Origin: Murinocardiopsis flavida
GTDB taxonomy: Bacteria; Actinomycetota; Actinomycetes; Streptosporangiales; Streptosporangiaceae
NCBI RefSeq assembly: GCF_003014485.1
Contig: NZ_PYGA01000034.1
Span: 1 to 64,000 of the forward strand
Length of the DNA stretch: 64,000 nt
Reading direction: 5' to 3'
The notes beneath the pieces are model-generated. The model ran no database searches. It had not been told where the DNA came from and worked only from the letters and a program-made list of their open reading frames with translations. How positions within the stretch are numbered: the stretch's first letter is position 1; every line of letters begins with the position of its first letter. Below, piece after piece: positions 50,183 to 59,587 of this stretch. Position numbers and translations under genes: made by a program.

Positions 50183-50880
50183 CGGGTCTCCTTGGAATCG
50201 GCGTCGGACTGGTCCTGCGGCTGGTCCTGCGGTCGCCCGCTACGCGCGGAACGGGCCGGGGCGGGGCCGGCGGGTGCCTGCTCGGGGTGCGCGGGGCTCT
50301 CGGCCCCGGCTGCCAGGGTGGGGTCGGCGCCGCTGTCGAGCGCGCGCCAGAGGTCGACGGGGTCGTCGCTGCGGGCGGCCGACCGCGTGCCAGGCCGATC
50401 GTACCTGCTGCCCATGCCGGGCCAGGATCCCCCCCGCAGCAGTGTGAGCACGCCCGCCGCCGCGAGCAGCAGCCCTCCGGCGAGGGCGGCCCACACCCAC
50501 CCGGACACGCCGGCCGCCATGGTCAGCCGGCCGTCGGCGGTGGCCTGCGCCGCCGCCGCTTCGGCGAGCGCGCCGGGGCGGGTGCCGCGCCACACGTCGG
50601 CCGCCGCGGCGCCGCCGAACACCGCGAGGAGCAGGCCGACGGCGCGCCGCGGGATCCCCTTGGTGGCGAACATCGCGGCGAGCGCCGCGAGGGACGCCCA
50701 GCCCAGGGCCGCGGCGGTGGGGCTGACGGCCGCGGCGGTCAGCGCGACGGGTGCGGGCTCCAGCGGGCCGGGGTCCTCGACGGCTCCGGTGGCCCAGGTC
50801 TGGTTGGTCGCGGCGAGGAGCGCCGCGGCGCCGGCCAGGGTGGCGGCGGCAGCGGCGGCGTACTCCCTACCGGGGCTCAC
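50179..50880 (-). CDS. Trp biosynthesis-associated membrane protein
   Basis: The 233-aa protein has four membrane segments and corresponds to the Trp-associated membrane protein family (Trp_oprn_chp), which in actinobacteria occurs with trpE and the trp genes. Recognisable traits are the N-terminal [19 protein letters not shown] segment and the central [24 protein letters not shown] helices. It ends in a Pro/Gln/Asp-rich tail. The start is GTG 50880, overlapping the hisI stop (GTGA). Its role is unknown. Confidence 0.8.
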   Translation of the reverse strand: MSPGREYAAAAAATLAGAAALLAATNQTWATGAVEDPGPLEPAPVALTAAAVSPTAAALGWASLAALAAMFATKGIPRRAVGLLLAVFGGAAAADVWRGTRPGALAEAAAAQATADGRLTMAAGVSGWVWAALAGGLLLAAAGVLTLLRGGSWPGMGSRYDRPGTRSAARSDDPVDLWRALDSGADPTLAAGAESPAHPEQAPAGPAPARSARSGRPQDQPQDQSDADSKETR

Positions 50881-51290
50881 GGCCCGGCCCCGGGTGTGAG
50901 GGGGATGGGCCCGGCGTCGAAGCAGGTGCGGTCGCCGGTGTGGCAGGCGGCGCCGGTCTGGTCGACCTTGAGGAGCAGTGTGTCGCCGTCGCAGTCGAGT
51001 GCGACCGACACGACCCGCTGGACGTTGCCGGAGGTGGCGCCCTTGACCCAGTACTCGCCGCGGCTGCGCGACCAGTAGGTGGCGGACCCGGTGGTGAGGG
51101 TGCGGTGCAGCGCGGTGTCGTCCATCCAGGCCAGCATGAGCACCTCGCCGGTGCCGTGCTGCTGGACGATGGCGGGGAGCAGGCCGTCGGCGGTGCGGGA
51201 GAGGCGGGCCGCGACCGACGGGTCGAGTGGTGACCCGGGCGGCCCGGGCTGCCTGGCGGGGCTGCCGCCGCCAGGGGGACGTACGCTCAT
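50877..51290 (-). CDS. hisI: Phosphoribosyl-AMP cyclohydrolase
   Basis: HisI (137 aa) opens the purine ring of PR-AMP in histidine synthesis. [27 protein letters not shown] and the zinc/Mg-binding [20 protein letters not shown] segment are intact. It is single-function, without a HisE domain. It lies about 6.5 kb from the rest of the his genes. An N-terminal Pro-rich stretch ([16 protein letters not shown]) precedes the core. The ATG is at 51290. It opens a chain of overlapping genes through 49820. Confidence 0.94.
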   Translation of the reverse strand: MSVRPPGGGSPARQPGPPGSPLDPSVAARLSRTADGLLPAIVQQHGTGEVLMLAWMDDTALHRTLTTGSATYWSRSRGEYWVKGATSGNVQRVVSVALDCDGDTLLLKVDQTGAACHTGDRTCFDAGPIPLTPGAGP

Positions 51291-51399
51291 GTTCCAAGCC
51301 TATGGCGGGTGCCCCGGCCCGGCGCGCCGGGGCGCCCGTGACCCGCAGCACCCTCCCCCGAGCGGTGCCCCGACCCGTCCTCCAGGAGTTTCGAGTCCT

Positions 51400-52383
51400 T
51401 TGACCGCGCAACACCTCGCCGATGAGCTGGCCGCGAAACCCGAAGCGCTGACCCGGCTCGCCGACGGGCTCGCCCGCCGCGACCCCTACGCCGCGCTGCC
51501 GGCGCTCGTCGACGACGAGCCCGCCGCGGTGCTGCTGCTGGGCACGGCGGCGGCGCGCTACGCGTGCGAGGCCGCGGCGTCGCGGCTGCGGCTGGCCGGC
51601 ATCGGGGCGGTCGCCGAGTACGCCTCGGCCGCCGACTCGGTCCCGGCCGGGCCCGACACCCTGGTCGTCGCCGTCGCGGTGGGCGCGGGGCAGCGGGAGC
51701 TGTGCACGGCGCTGGACCACTACGTGGAGCGGTCGGCCATCATCGTGCTCGCCGAGGACCCCGACGCGCCGGCGGCGCGCTACGCCGACGTCCTCGTGCC
51801 GCTGCGCGCCGGGCCGGAGCACAGCGGCCTGGCCTGCCGCGGCTACCAGCACGCCCTGGCGCTGCTGCTGCTGCTCGCCGACTGGCTCGGCGCGCCGCGG
51901 ACCGCCACGGGCCCCAACCTGGTGGCGACCCTGCGCCGGGCCGCCAACGCCTGCGCCGACCTGCTGGAGCGGTGCCCGGTGTGGCTGCCCGAGACCGCCG
52001 AGCTGCTGGGGTCGGGCAGTGTGCACGCCGTGGCGCCGGCCGAGCGGCTGGCGTCGGCGCGCCAGGCGGCGCTCGCGGTCCGCCAGGGCCCGGTGCGGGC
52101 CGCGTACGCCGTGGAGACCGGCGAGTGGGCGCACACCGACCGCTACCTCGCCGCCATCGAGGACTACAACGCGCTGCTGTTCACCGGTTCGCACTACGAC
52201 GACCGGTTCGCGGCGCAGCTCACGGAGTTGCAGGGCAGGTTCGTCGCGGTCGGCGGCGAGGTCGAGGGCGCCGCGGCGGTCATCCGCTACCTGGGCGACG
52301 GCGACCCCGACGTCGCCCTGCTCACCGAGCCGCTGATCGCCGAGTTGCTGGCGGCGCGGTGGTGGGCGGCCGGGGGCGGCTGA
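51400..52383 (+). CDS. SIS-domain-like protein
   Basis: The 327-aa protein has a repeated Rossmann-like layout with AVLLLGTAAARYACEAAASRLRLAG and a second half around ALLFTGSHYDDRFAAQ. This resembles sugar-isomerase (SIS) domains of the GlmS-isomerase/phosphoglucose isomerase type. A canonical SIS phosphosugar motif is not clear, so catalytic function is uncertain. The likely start is TTG 51400 with GGAG upstream. It is divergent from hisI, and converges on the ABC exporter with 15 bp between stops. Confidence 0.65.
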   Translation: MTAQHLADELAAKPEALTRLADGLARRDPYAALPALVDDEPAAVLLLGTAAARYACEAAASRLRLAGIGAVAEYASAADSVPAGPDTLVVAVAVGAGQRELCTALDHYVERSAIIVLAEDPDAPAARYADVLVPLRAGPEHSGLACRGYQHALALLLLLADWLGAPRTATGPNLVATLRRAANACADLLERCPVWLPETAELLGSGSVHAVAPAERLASARQAALAVRQGPVRAAYAVETGEWAHTDRYLAAIEDYNALLFTGSHYDDRFAAQLTELQGRFVAVGGEVEGAAAVIRYLGDGDPDVALLTEPLIAELLAARWWAAGGG

Positions 52384-52398
52384 GGGCCGCGGCGCGGG

Positions 52399-54231
52399 TC
52401 ACGCCGAGCTGCGCACCCAGGAGGAGTGCAGGTCGGCGTAGACCCCCGGGACCGCGACGAGGGCGGCGTGGGTGCCGCGCTGGGCCACCCTGCCGTCGTC
52501 GAACACCAGCACTTCGTCGGCCGCCTCGGCGGTGGAGAGCCGGTGCGCGATGGTGACCGAGGTGCGGCCGCGGGTGAGGTGGTCGAGCGCCCGCTGGATG
52601 CGGACCTCTGTCGCGGGGTCGACGGCCGAGGTGGCTTCGTCGAGGACGAGCAGGTCGGGGTCTGCGACGTAGGCGCGCACCAGCGCGACGAGCTGCCGCT
52701 CGCCCGCCGACAGCGACTCGCCCCGCTGGCCGACGGGGGTGTCGAGGCCGTGCGCGAGGCCGTTCAGCCAGTCGCCCAGGCCGAGTTCGGTGACCGCCTG
52801 CCACAGTTCGGGGTCGGACGCCTCGGGGCGGGCGAAGCGGATGTTGTCGCCGAGGGAGCTGTCGAACAGGAAGCCCTCCTGGGGCACCATGACGACGCGG
52901 GTGCGCAGTGAGGAGAACGCGACCTCGCGGAGGTCGACGCCGTCGAGCAGGACGCGCCCCTCGGTGGGGTCCATGAGGCGGGTGAGCAGCTTGACGAAGG
53001 TGGTCTTGCCGGAGCCGGTCTCGCCGACCACGGCGACGTTGCTGCCGGGCGCGATCTCCTCGGAGATACCGCTGAGGACGGGCGGCCCGCCGGGGTAGGC
53101 GTAGCCGACACCGTCGAAGCGCACCGAGACGGGGCCGCGGGGCAGGTCGCGGCCTGCCTCGCCGGGGTCGGCGATGTCGGGCACGGTGTCGAGGACGCTG
53201 AGGACGCGGCGCCAGCCGGCGATGGCGTTCTGCGCCTCGTTGAAGATCTCGGTCGCCATCATCATGGGCCCGATGAACAGTGTGACGAGGAACAGGAAGG
53301 CGACGAGCCGGCCCGGGGTGATCTCGCCGGCGACGCCCAGCAGCACGCCGATGATGATGACGGCCGCGGTGGCGAGCGCGGCGACGACCTCGGAGACCGG
53401 TGAGACGGCGATGGACAGCCGCTGCGCCTTGACCTGCGCGGCGCGGGTGGCCAGCACGGTGGTGTCGATGCGGCGCGCGGTGCGCTCCTCGGTGGCGTGG
53501 GCGCGGATGACGGCGGCGCCCATCACGGTCTCGCCGATGGCGCCGAGCATGTCGCCGGTGTTCTCGCGCACCTTGAGGTAGGCGCGGGAGAGGAGCTTCT
53601 GCAACCAGCGGACGCCGAACAGCAGCGGGATGAAGCACAGCCACACGACGATGGTGAGCTGCCAGGAGTACACGGCCATCAGCACGGTGGAGAGGGCGAG
53701 CTGCCCGCCGGCGACGATGAGCAGCAGGCCGCCCCACTGCATGAACGTGGAGATCTGGTCGACGTCGGCGGTGACGCGGGACACCAGGGCGCCCTTGCGC
53801 TCGCTGTTCTGCGTGAGCACCGACAGGTCGTGGACGTGCCGGAACGCCTTGCGGCGCAGGGTGGCCAGGCCGGACTCGGTGGCGCGGTACAGGCGGACGT
53901 TCATCAGGAACGAGCACAGTGTGGTGACGGCGAGCAGGACCGCGCACAGTGCGACCGCCGAGCCGATGAAGCCCATGTCGGGGCGGCCGCCGGTGGTGAT
54001 GCCGTTGTCGATGATCTGCTGCACCGCCATGGGGACGACGATCTTGCCGCCGGTGGCGGCGACGGCGAGCAGCAGGGTCAGCCACAGGCCCTTGGCGAAC
54101 TCCGGGGAGAGCGCGAAGCCGCGTTTGATGGTGGTGATGGCGGAGTCGTCGGTGCGGTGCAGCGCCGGTGCGGCGTCCTCGGATGTGCGGCGGACCTTCG
54201 CGGTGTCGCGGGCGGGCGCGGGGGCGGTCAT
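52399..54231 (-). CDS. ABC exporter subunit, consensus-site half
   Basis: The 610-aa half-transporter fuses a six-TM membrane domain (about residues 45-335) to an ATPase domain. Walker A is GETGSGKT (403-410), Walker B ends D531-E532 with a normal catalytic Glu, and the H-loop is His563 (IAHRLST). Its signature motif is LSAGE (507-511) in place of LSGGQ. It pairs with the 664-aa gene, whose stop overlaps its start (ATGA at 54228-54231). The two would form a heterodimeric exporter; substrate unknown. Confidence 0.92.
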   Translation of the reverse strand: MTAPAPARDTAKVRRTSEDAAPALHRTDDSAITTIKRGFALSPEFAKGLWLTLLLAVAATGGKIVVPMAVQQIIDNGITTGGRPDMGFIGSAVALCAVLLAVTTLCSFLMNVRLYRATESGLATLRRKAFRHVHDLSVLTQNSERKGALVSRVTADVDQISTFMQWGGLLLIVAGGQLALSTVLMAVYSWQLTIVVWLCFIPLLFGVRWLQKLLSRAYLKVRENTGDMLGAIGETVMGAAVIRAHATEERTARRIDTTVLATRAAQVKAQRLSIAVSPVSEVVAALATAAVIIIGVLLGVAGEITPGRLVAFLFLVTLFIGPMMMATEIFNEAQNAIAGWRRVLSVLDTVPDIADPGEAGRDLPRGPVSVRFDGVGYAYPGGPPVLSGISEEIAPGSNVAVVGETGSGKTTFVKLLTRLMDPTEGRVLLDGVDLREVAFSSLRTRVVMVPQEGFLFDSSLGDNIRFARPEASDPELWQAVTELGLGDWLNGLAHGLDTPVGQRGESLSAGERQLVALVRAYVADPDLLVLDEATSAVDPATEVRIQRALDHLTRGRTSVTIAHRLSTAEAADEVLVFDDGRVAQRGTHAALVAVPGVYADLHSSWVRSSA

Positions 54232-56222
54232 CGCCGGGCCTCCTGGATCGTGTCGTCGATGCCGGTGTCGTCGGCGGGGTCGAGGTCGTCGCCCGGCAGG
54301 CGGTCGCCGCGGGCCGCGCGTTCCTCCGCCGCCTTCTCGTATGCGGTGACCAGCCGTTCGTAGCCGGGGGAGCGCGCCAGCAGTTCGAGGTGGGTGCCGC
54401 GGTCGCTGATGACCCCGTTCTCCAGGTAGAGCACTTCGTCGGCGAGTTCGATGGTGGCCCGGCGGTAGGCGACGACGACGACGGTCGCCGCGAGGTCGGT
54501 CTCGCGCAGGCCGGCCAGGATCTGCGCCTCGACCTGGGGGTCGACCGCTGAGGTGGCGTCGTCGAGGATGAGCAGCCGCGGCCGGCGCACGATGGCGCGC
54601 GCGAGGGCGAGGCGCTGGCGCTGGCCGCCCGACAGGGTGGTGCCGCGCTCCCCCAGCCGGGTGTCGAGTGCGTCGGGCAGGGCCGCGATGAAGGAGTCGG
54701 CGCGGGCCAGCCGCAGCGCGGCCCAGACCTGGTCGTCGCCGATGTCGGCGCCGAGGGCTACGTTGTCGCGGACGGTGTCCTCGAATACGAAGGTGCCCTG
54801 CGGGACCAGCGCCGCGGCGTTCGCGATGGCGGCGTGGCCGAGTTCGCGGAGGTCGGTGCCGTCGTAGCGGACGGTGCCGGTCTCGGGGTCGACCAAGCGC
54901 ATGAGCAGGGTGGTCAGGGTGGACTTGCCGGAGCCCGTGGGGCCGACGAGGGCCACGGTGCGCCCCGGCTCCAGGTCGAACCCGATGTCGCGCAGGACGA
55001 CGTTGCGGCGCAGTTCGGCGGAGTCGTCGCGGTCGGCGAGGTCGCGCCCTGATCCGGCGTCGGCGACCGCCGCGGCGCCGGGGTCGGCGGGGTCGGCGGA
55101 GTCGGCAGGGTCGTCCTCGCGGTGGCTGTCGGCGTAGGAGAACGACACCCCGCTCGCGCTCAGCCGGACGCCGCCGCTGCCGTCGAGGGTCCCGGTGCCG
55201 TAGTCCATGACCCCGTCGGAGCGGAGCACCGCCTGGACCCGGTTCCAGCCCACGACGGTGCGGGGGAGGTCGCCGAGCAGCCAGCCGAAGGAGCGGATGG
55301 GCATGGCGAGCAGGGTGAACAGGTACGCGATCTGGACGAGTTCGCCGGCCTCGATGGCGCCGGTGGACAGCCGCCATGCCCCGACGAGCAGGACGGCGAG
55401 GATGCCGAGGTTGGGCAGGGTCTCCATGAGGGGGTCGAACAGCCCGCGCAGCCGCCCCACCTGGATCTGGGCGTCGCGCAGCCGGTGCGCGGCGACGGTG
55501 AACCGCTCGGTCTCGGTGTCCTCGCGGCCCAGCGACTTGACGACCAGCGCGCCGTCGAACGACTCGTGGGCGACCTCGCTGACCTGGGCGCGCAGGGCCT
55601 GGGCGCGGGTGGCGACGGGCGAGACCAGGCGCTGGAACATGACGTTGACGACGGCGAGCAGGGGGAACACGACGAACCCGACGAGCGCGACCACGGTGTC
55701 GGTGACCAGCATGGCGACGGCCGCGAAGACCAGCATGAACGCGCTGCCGATGGCCATGGGCAGCGGGGCGAGGGGCGCCCAGGACGCCTCGACGTCGGCG
55801 TTGGCGTTGGAGAGGAGCTGCCCGGTGGGGTGGCGGTGGTGCCACGACAGCGGGAGCTGGAGGTATTTGCGTGCGACGGCCCTGCGGTACCGGGCCTGCA
55901 TGCGGAACTGGACGAGCCCGGCGAAGTAGCGGCGCGCGCCCAGCCCGACCGCCTTGAGGAGGCCGGTGCCCATGACCAGGGCGAAGACGAGCCACATGGC
56001 GGCGGCGGTGGTCTCGTCCGCGCGAAACGCCGGGAGGATCACGTGGTCGGTGAGGTAGCCGATGACGTTGGAGGTGAGGACGGCCACCGCGCCGAACACG
56101 GTGGCGCCCGCGACGGCGAGCAGCGACATGCGCCACTCGGTGCGCAGCGCCAGCCACAGCACGCCGATACCGCGCCGGAAGATGCGGGGGTCTTCGGGGG
56201 CGTCGCCGGCTGCCTTGGGCAT
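54228..56222 (-). CDS. ABC exporter subunit, degenerate-site half
   Basis: The 664-aa half-transporter has a membrane domain (about residues 28-325) and an ATPase domain with Walker A GPTGSGKS (427-434) and a normal LSGGQ signature (530-534). The catalytic Glu after Walker B is Asp (D554-D555), and the H-loop His is Tyr586 (VVAYRRAT). These changes mark the degenerate half of asymmetric exporters. A 38-residue acidic Asp/Ala/Pro insertion (366-403) precedes the Walker A region. The ATG at 56222 follows AAGGAGC. Confidence 0.92.
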   Translation of the reverse strand: MPKAAGDAPEDPRIFRRGIGVLWLALRTEWRMSLLAVAGATVFGAVAVLTSNVIGYLTDHVILPAFRADETTAAAMWLVFALVMGTGLLKAVGLGARRYFAGLVQFRMQARYRRAVARKYLQLPLSWHHRHPTGQLLSNANADVEASWAPLAPLPMAIGSAFMLVFAAVAMLVTDTVVALVGFVVFPLLAVVNVMFQRLVSPVATRAQALRAQVSEVAHESFDGALVVKSLGREDTETERFTVAAHRLRDAQIQVGRLRGLFDPLMETLPNLGILAVLLVGAWRLSTGAIEAGELVQIAYLFTLLAMPIRSFGWLLGDLPRTVVGWNRVQAVLRSDGVMDYGTGTLDGSGGVRLSASGVSFSYADSHREDDPADSADPADPGAAAVADAGSGRDLADRDDSAELRRNVVLRDIGFDLEPGRTVALVGPTGSGKSTLTTLLMRLVDPETGTVRYDGTDLRELGHAAIANAAALVPQGTFVFEDTVRDNVALGADIGDDQVWAALRLARADSFIAALPDALDTRLGERGTTLSGGQRQRLALARAIVRRPRLLILDDATSAVDPQVEAQILAGLRETDLAATVVVVAYRRATIELADEVLYLENGVISDRGTHLELLARSPGYERLVTAYEKAAEERAARGDRLPGDDLDPADDTGIDDTIQEARR

Positions 56223-56363
56223 ACGTATCGGGGCTCCTTGTGATCAGGGGGGTCGGCGGCGGGATCGCGTGCGCCCGCGGCCGCGAATGCCAACCTAACG
56301 CGGGGTACCGACAGGTGCGTAACGATTTGTTCAGCGCCGGGCCGGCCCGCACTATTCCGCCCG

Positions 56364-56397
56364 GCGCGCGCCGGAACCGGCCGGTTCCGGCGCGCGC
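56364..56397. terminator. 34-bp perfect palindrome after the peptidoglycan-binding gene
   Basis: Bases 56364-56380 are followed immediately by their exact complement (56381-56397). It is one of two hairpins between the peptidoglycan-binding gene and the ABC exporter. It may be a second terminator or a protein-binding palindrome. Confidence 0.7.
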
Positions 56398-56432
56398 CTC
56401 TCCCGGGGCACGGGCCTCTCCCGGGGCACGGC
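56397..56432. repeat. 18-bp tandem repeat beside the palindrome
   Basis: CCTCTCCCGGGGCACGGG (56397-56414) is repeated at 56415-56432 with a change at the last base. Confidence 0.9.
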
Positions 56433-56492
56433 ATGCGGGAGGGCCGGGCTGCTCCCGCGCGCCCGGCCCTCCCTGGCCCTCCTTGCCGTGCC
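56425..56492 (-). terminator. Nested double-stem terminator of the peptidoglycan-binding gene
   Basis: A 9-bp outer stem (56425-56433 with 56484-56492) encloses a 13-bp inner stem (56437-56449 with 56461-56473). The structure starts 5 nt past the stop at 56497 on the minus strand, the expected position of a terminator. Confidence 0.85.
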
Positions 56493-56496
56493 GCGG

Positions 56497-57066
56497 TCAG
56501 GCGCCGCCGGCGACGAGCGCGCGGTAGGTGATAGGCCCGGTGATGCCGTCGGCGTCGATGTCGAACTGCCCCTGGACCTCCTTGACGGCCTTGGTGGTGG
56601 CGGGGCCGTACTGGCAGTCGAGGTCGAGCTTCTTGCCGTAGTCGTGGATCAGCAGGTACTGGATGCCGCAGACGACGGCCCCGCTGGTGCCCGGCCCGTA
56701 TTCGCCGAACACGGCGCCGCGCAGGGTGTTCCACGTCTCGCTGTCGAGGCTGGAGTCGGCCGGCAGGTCGTTGGCCTTGTCGAAGGCCGCCACGGCCTGC
56801 ACCAGTTCGGCGTCGAAGGACTCCGGGTCGGTTTCGACGTCGCCCTTGTAGTAGCCCTCCGCCTTGAGCAGGTACTTGGCCGAGGCGATGTCGGGGCTGG
56901 TGTCGCCCTGGCTGTACGAGGGCCACGGCAGCGCCTCGATCTCGGCGCGCACCTGCGGTGAGGTGTCGGGACCGTCGGCGAGCGCCATGGGTGCTCCCGC
57001 GAGGCCCGCCGTGAAGACGACGGCTCCGGCGGCGATCGCGGTCGCGGTTTTGCGCATGAACGGCAT
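56497..57066 (-). CDS. Secreted protein with peptidoglycan-binding repeats
   Basis: The 189-aa precursor has a Sec signal peptide (residues 1-30, ALA-type cleavage site) and two consecutive PG_binding_1-like units: SPDIASAKYLLKAEGYYKGD and GIQYLLIHDYGKKLDLDCQYGPATTKAVKEVQ. It would bind cell-wall peptidoglycan outside the cell. No catalytic domain is attached. The ATG at 57066 follows GGGAG by 8 nt. A small hairpin (57093-57099 with 57108-57114) lies in the leader. It is monocistronic, ending at a strong double-stem terminator. Confidence 0.85.
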   Translation of the reverse strand: MPFMRKTATAIAAGAVVFTAGLAGAPMALADGPDTSPQVRAEIEALPWPSYSQGDTSPDIASAKYLLKAEGYYKGDVETDPESFDAELVQAVAAFDKANDLPADSSLDSETWNTLRGAVFGEYGPGTSGAVVCGIQYLLIHDYGKKLDLDCQYGPATTKAVKEVQGQFDIDADGITGPITYRALVAGGA

Positions 57067-57349
57067 TGTCTTGCTCCCTTGTGGATTATCGCCATCCCGT
57101 CGGTTCGCGGGATGCGCTCTATCTGGGGAGACGCCGAAGCGGAAACAGAGGTTCTGGGGATGGCGGTAATTATCGGCTGGCTGACCTAATTCGGCCAATC
57201 TGCTATGCGCGTGGCAACCGGCCGCCCGCAAGCGCGTCACCTGCACGTTCTTAGGTTGCCATGGGAGCTGAAAGGCCGCCGGAAGCGCCGCGCCGCGCCC
57301 TGTGCCGCCACGCGCAAAATGACGGCAAAGGGCGGGGCAAAATCGGTTT
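57067..57349. other. Leader/promoter region of the peptidoglycan-binding gene
   Basis: No gene is supported. The segment 57160-57215 is the most AT-rich here (TAATTA and TTAGGT on the minus strand) and is the likely promoter. I compared it with the c-di-AMP riboswitch often found before wall-hydrolase genes and saw no match. Confidence 0.5.
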
Positions 57350-58120
57350 TCAGCGGACGGGATGGCCCTGTGCGCGCAATTCCGATTTCACGTCGGAAAT
57401 ACCGAATTCGCCGAAGTGGAACACCGATGCGGCGAGGACCGCGTCGGCGCCGGCGTTGATGGCGGGCGCGAAGTGCCCCACCTCGCCCGCTCCCCCGCTG
57501 GCGATGAGGGGGACGTCCACGGCGGCGCGCGCCGCCCGGATCAGGTCGAGGTCGAACCCGGCCTTGGTGCCGTCGGCGTCCATGGAGTTCAGCAGGATCT
57601 CGCCGGCGCCGAGTTCGGCGGCGCGGGTCACCCACTCCACCGCGTCGATGCCGGTGCCGCGCCGCCCCCCGTGGGTGGTGACCTCGAACCCGCTCGGGGT
57701 CGGCGGGCCGCCGACCACCCGGCGCACGTCGGCCGACAGTACGAGCACCTGGCGGCCGAACCGCTCGGCGATGTCGGAGATGAGTTCGGGCCGGGCGACG
57801 GCGGCGGTGTTCACCCCGACCTTGTCGGCGCCGGCCCGCAGCAGCCGGTCGACGTCGTCGGGGGTGCGGACGCCGCCGCCGACGGTCAGCGGGATGAACA
57901 CCTGCTCGGCGGTGCGGCGCACGACGTCGTAGGTGGTGTCCCTGTCGCCGCTGGAGGCGGTGACGTCGAGGAAGGTGAGCTCGTCGGCGCGTTCGGCGTC
58001 GTAGGTGCGCGCCAGCTCCACCGGGTCGCCGGCGTCGCGCAGCCCGGTGAAGTTGACCCCTTTGACGACCCGCCCGGCGTCGACGTCCAGGCAGGGGATG
58101 ACACGGATGGCGAGGCTCAT
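57350..58120 (-). CDS. hisF: Imidazole glycerol phosphate synthase cyclase subunit
   Basis: HisF (256 aa) is the cyclase half of IGP synthase and forms a complex with HisH. The catalytic Asp in [17 protein letters not shown] and the second Asp in LSADVRRV (AID in most species, here SAD) are present, with [18 protein letters not shown] and IASGGAG at the phosphate sites. Its ATG overlaps the priA stop (ATGA at 58117-58120). It is the last gene of the histidine run. Confidence 0.95.
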   Translation of the reverse strand: MSLAIRVIPCLDVDAGRVVKGVNFTGLRDAGDPVELARTYDAERADELTFLDVTASSGDRDTTYDVVRRTAEQVFIPLTVGGGVRTPDDVDRLLRAGADKVGVNTAAVARPELISDIAERFGRQVLVLSADVRRVVGGPPTPSGFEVTTHGGRRGTGIDAVEWVTRAAELGAGEILLNSMDADGTKAGFDLDLIRAARAAVDVPLIASGGAGEVGHFAPAINAGADAVLAASVFHFGEFGISDVKSELRAQGHPVR

Positions 58121-58857
58121 CGGCGCGCCTCCTCCGCGACCGCAGCGATCGCGTCCTCCAGGGTGAACGCGCCCTCGTACAGCGCGGTGCCCATGATGGC
58201 GCCTTCGACGCCGTCGCCGGTCAGGGACGCGATGGCGCGCAGGTCGGCCAGGCTCGACACGCCGCCGCTGGCGACGACGGGCCGGTCGGTGCGGGCGCAC
58301 ACCGAGCGCAGCAGGTCCAGGTTGGGGCCCTTGAGGGTGCCGTCCTTGTCGACGTCGGTCACGACGTAGCGGGCGCAGCCCTCGGACTCCAGCCGCTCCA
58401 GGGTGCTGAACAGGTCGCCGCCGTCGCGGGTCCAGCCGCGCGCGGCGAGCGTGCTGCCGCGGACGTCGAGGCCGATGGCGATCCGGTCGCCGTGCTCGGC
58501 GATGATCTTGGCGCACCATTCGGGGTGCTCCAGCGCCGCCGTGCCGATGTTGACGCGGGTGCACCCGGTCGCCAGCGCCGCCTCGAGGGACGCGTCGTCG
58601 CGGATGCCGCCGGACATCTCGACGCGCACGTCGAGCCGGCCGACGATGTCGCCGAGCAGGGCGCGGTTGTGGCCGCGGCCGAACGCGGCGTCGAGGTCCA
58701 CCAGGTGGATCCACTCGGCCCCGGCGCGCTGCCAGCCCAGTGCCGCCTCGACGGGGTCGCCGTAGGTGCCGCCGGAGCCGGCCTTGCCCTGGACGAGTTG
58801 GACGGCCTGGCCGCCCGTGATGTCGACGGCGGGGAGGAGTTCGAGTGCGGTGGGCAT
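58117..58857 (-). CDS. priA: PriA, bifunctional HisA/TrpF phosphoribosyl isomerase
   Basis: PriA (246 aa) is expected to isomerise both ProFAR (histidine) and phosphoribosyl anthranilate (tryptophan). Supporting facts are the (beta/alpha)8 sequence [20 protein letters not shown], the second catalytic Asp in [15 protein letters not shown], and the absence of a trpF gene with the trp genes. Actinobacteria generally use PriA this way. I start at the ATG 58857. A GTG 15 codons upstream (58902) overlaps the hisH stop and would add a short tail. The bifunctional role is inferred from lineage. Confidence 0.93.
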   Translation of the reverse strand: MPTALELLPAVDITGGQAVQLVQGKAGSGGTYGDPVEAALGWQRAGAEWIHLVDLDAAFGRGHNRALLGDIVGRLDVRVEMSGGIRDDASLEAALATGCTRVNIGTAALEHPEWCAKIIAEHGDRIAIGLDVRGSTLAARGWTRDGGDLFSTLERLESEGCARYVVTDVDKDGTLKGPNLDLLRSVCARTDRPVVASGGVSSLADLRAIASLTGDGVEGAIMGTALYEGAFTLEDAIAAVAEEARR

Positions 58858-58898
58858 CGTGTGCGCGGCCTTCGTGTCGTTGGTGGGCGTGGCAGGGG

Positions 58899-59534
58899 TC
58901 ACAGGGTCGCCGTCCAGTTCGCGAGGAGCCGGGCGCCTGCGTCGCCGGACTTCTCCGGGTGGAACTGGGTGGCCCACAGGGGCCCGTTCTCCACGGCGGC
59001 GACGAACGGTTCGCCGTGGGTGGTCCAGGAGACGAGCGGCGCCGCCATGTGCGCGCTGGTCGGTTCGAGCTCCCAGCGGCGCACGGCGTAGGAGTGGACG
59101 AAGTAGTAGCGCTCGTCGGGGTCGGCGCCGCTGAACAGGGCGGACCCCTCGGGGACCGCGACGGTGTTCCAGCCCATGTGCGGGACCACCGGGGCGTGCA
59201 GGCGCTCGACGGTCCCCGGCCATTCGGCGCAGCCTTCGGTGCTGACGCCGTGCTCGACGCCGCGCCCGAACAGCACCTGCATGCCCACGCAGATGCCGAG
59301 CACCGGCCGGCCCCCGGCGAGCCGCTTGCCGATGACCCGGTCGCCCTGCGCGGCGCGCAGCCCTTTCATGCACGCCTCGAACGCGCCCACACCGGGTACG
59401 AGGAGGCCGTCGGCCGCCACGGCGGTTTTCGGGTCGCCGGTGACGGTGACGTCGGCCCCGACGCGCTCCATTGCGCGCTGGGCCGAGCGGAGGTTGCCGG
59501 ATCCGTAGTCGAAGACGACGACGCGTGGCCGCAC
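58899..59534 (-). CDS. hisH: Imidazole glycerol phosphate synthase glutaminase subunit
   Basis: HisH (211 aa) supplies ammonia to HisF from glutamine. The class I amidotransferase Cys is in [11 protein letters not shown] and the His/Glu pair in [10 protein letters not shown]. The start is GTG 59534 with AAAGGGGG upstream. It lies 118 bp from the small membrane gene before it, in the same orientation. Confidence 0.95.
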   Translation of the reverse strand: MRPRVVVFDYGSGNLRSAQRAMERVGADVTVTGDPKTAVAADGLLVPGVGAFEACMKGLRAAQGDRVIGKRLAGGRPVLGICVGMQVLFGRGVEHGVSTEGCAEWPGTVERLHAPVVPHMGWNTVAVPEGSALFSGADPDERYYFVHSYAVRRWELEPTSAHMAAPLVSWTTHGEPFVAAVENGPLWATQFHPEKSGDAGARLLANWTATL

Positions 59535-59587
59535 GGTCGCGGCCCCCTTTCCTCGGGACGGGGCGGACGGTGCCGCGGCTGCCCAGC

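Noticed and set aside
57067-57349. A c-di-AMP (ydaO-type) riboswitch before the peptidoglycan-binding gene
   Set aside because: The conserved sequence blocks of that riboswitch were not found. Only a simple 7-bp hairpin is present.
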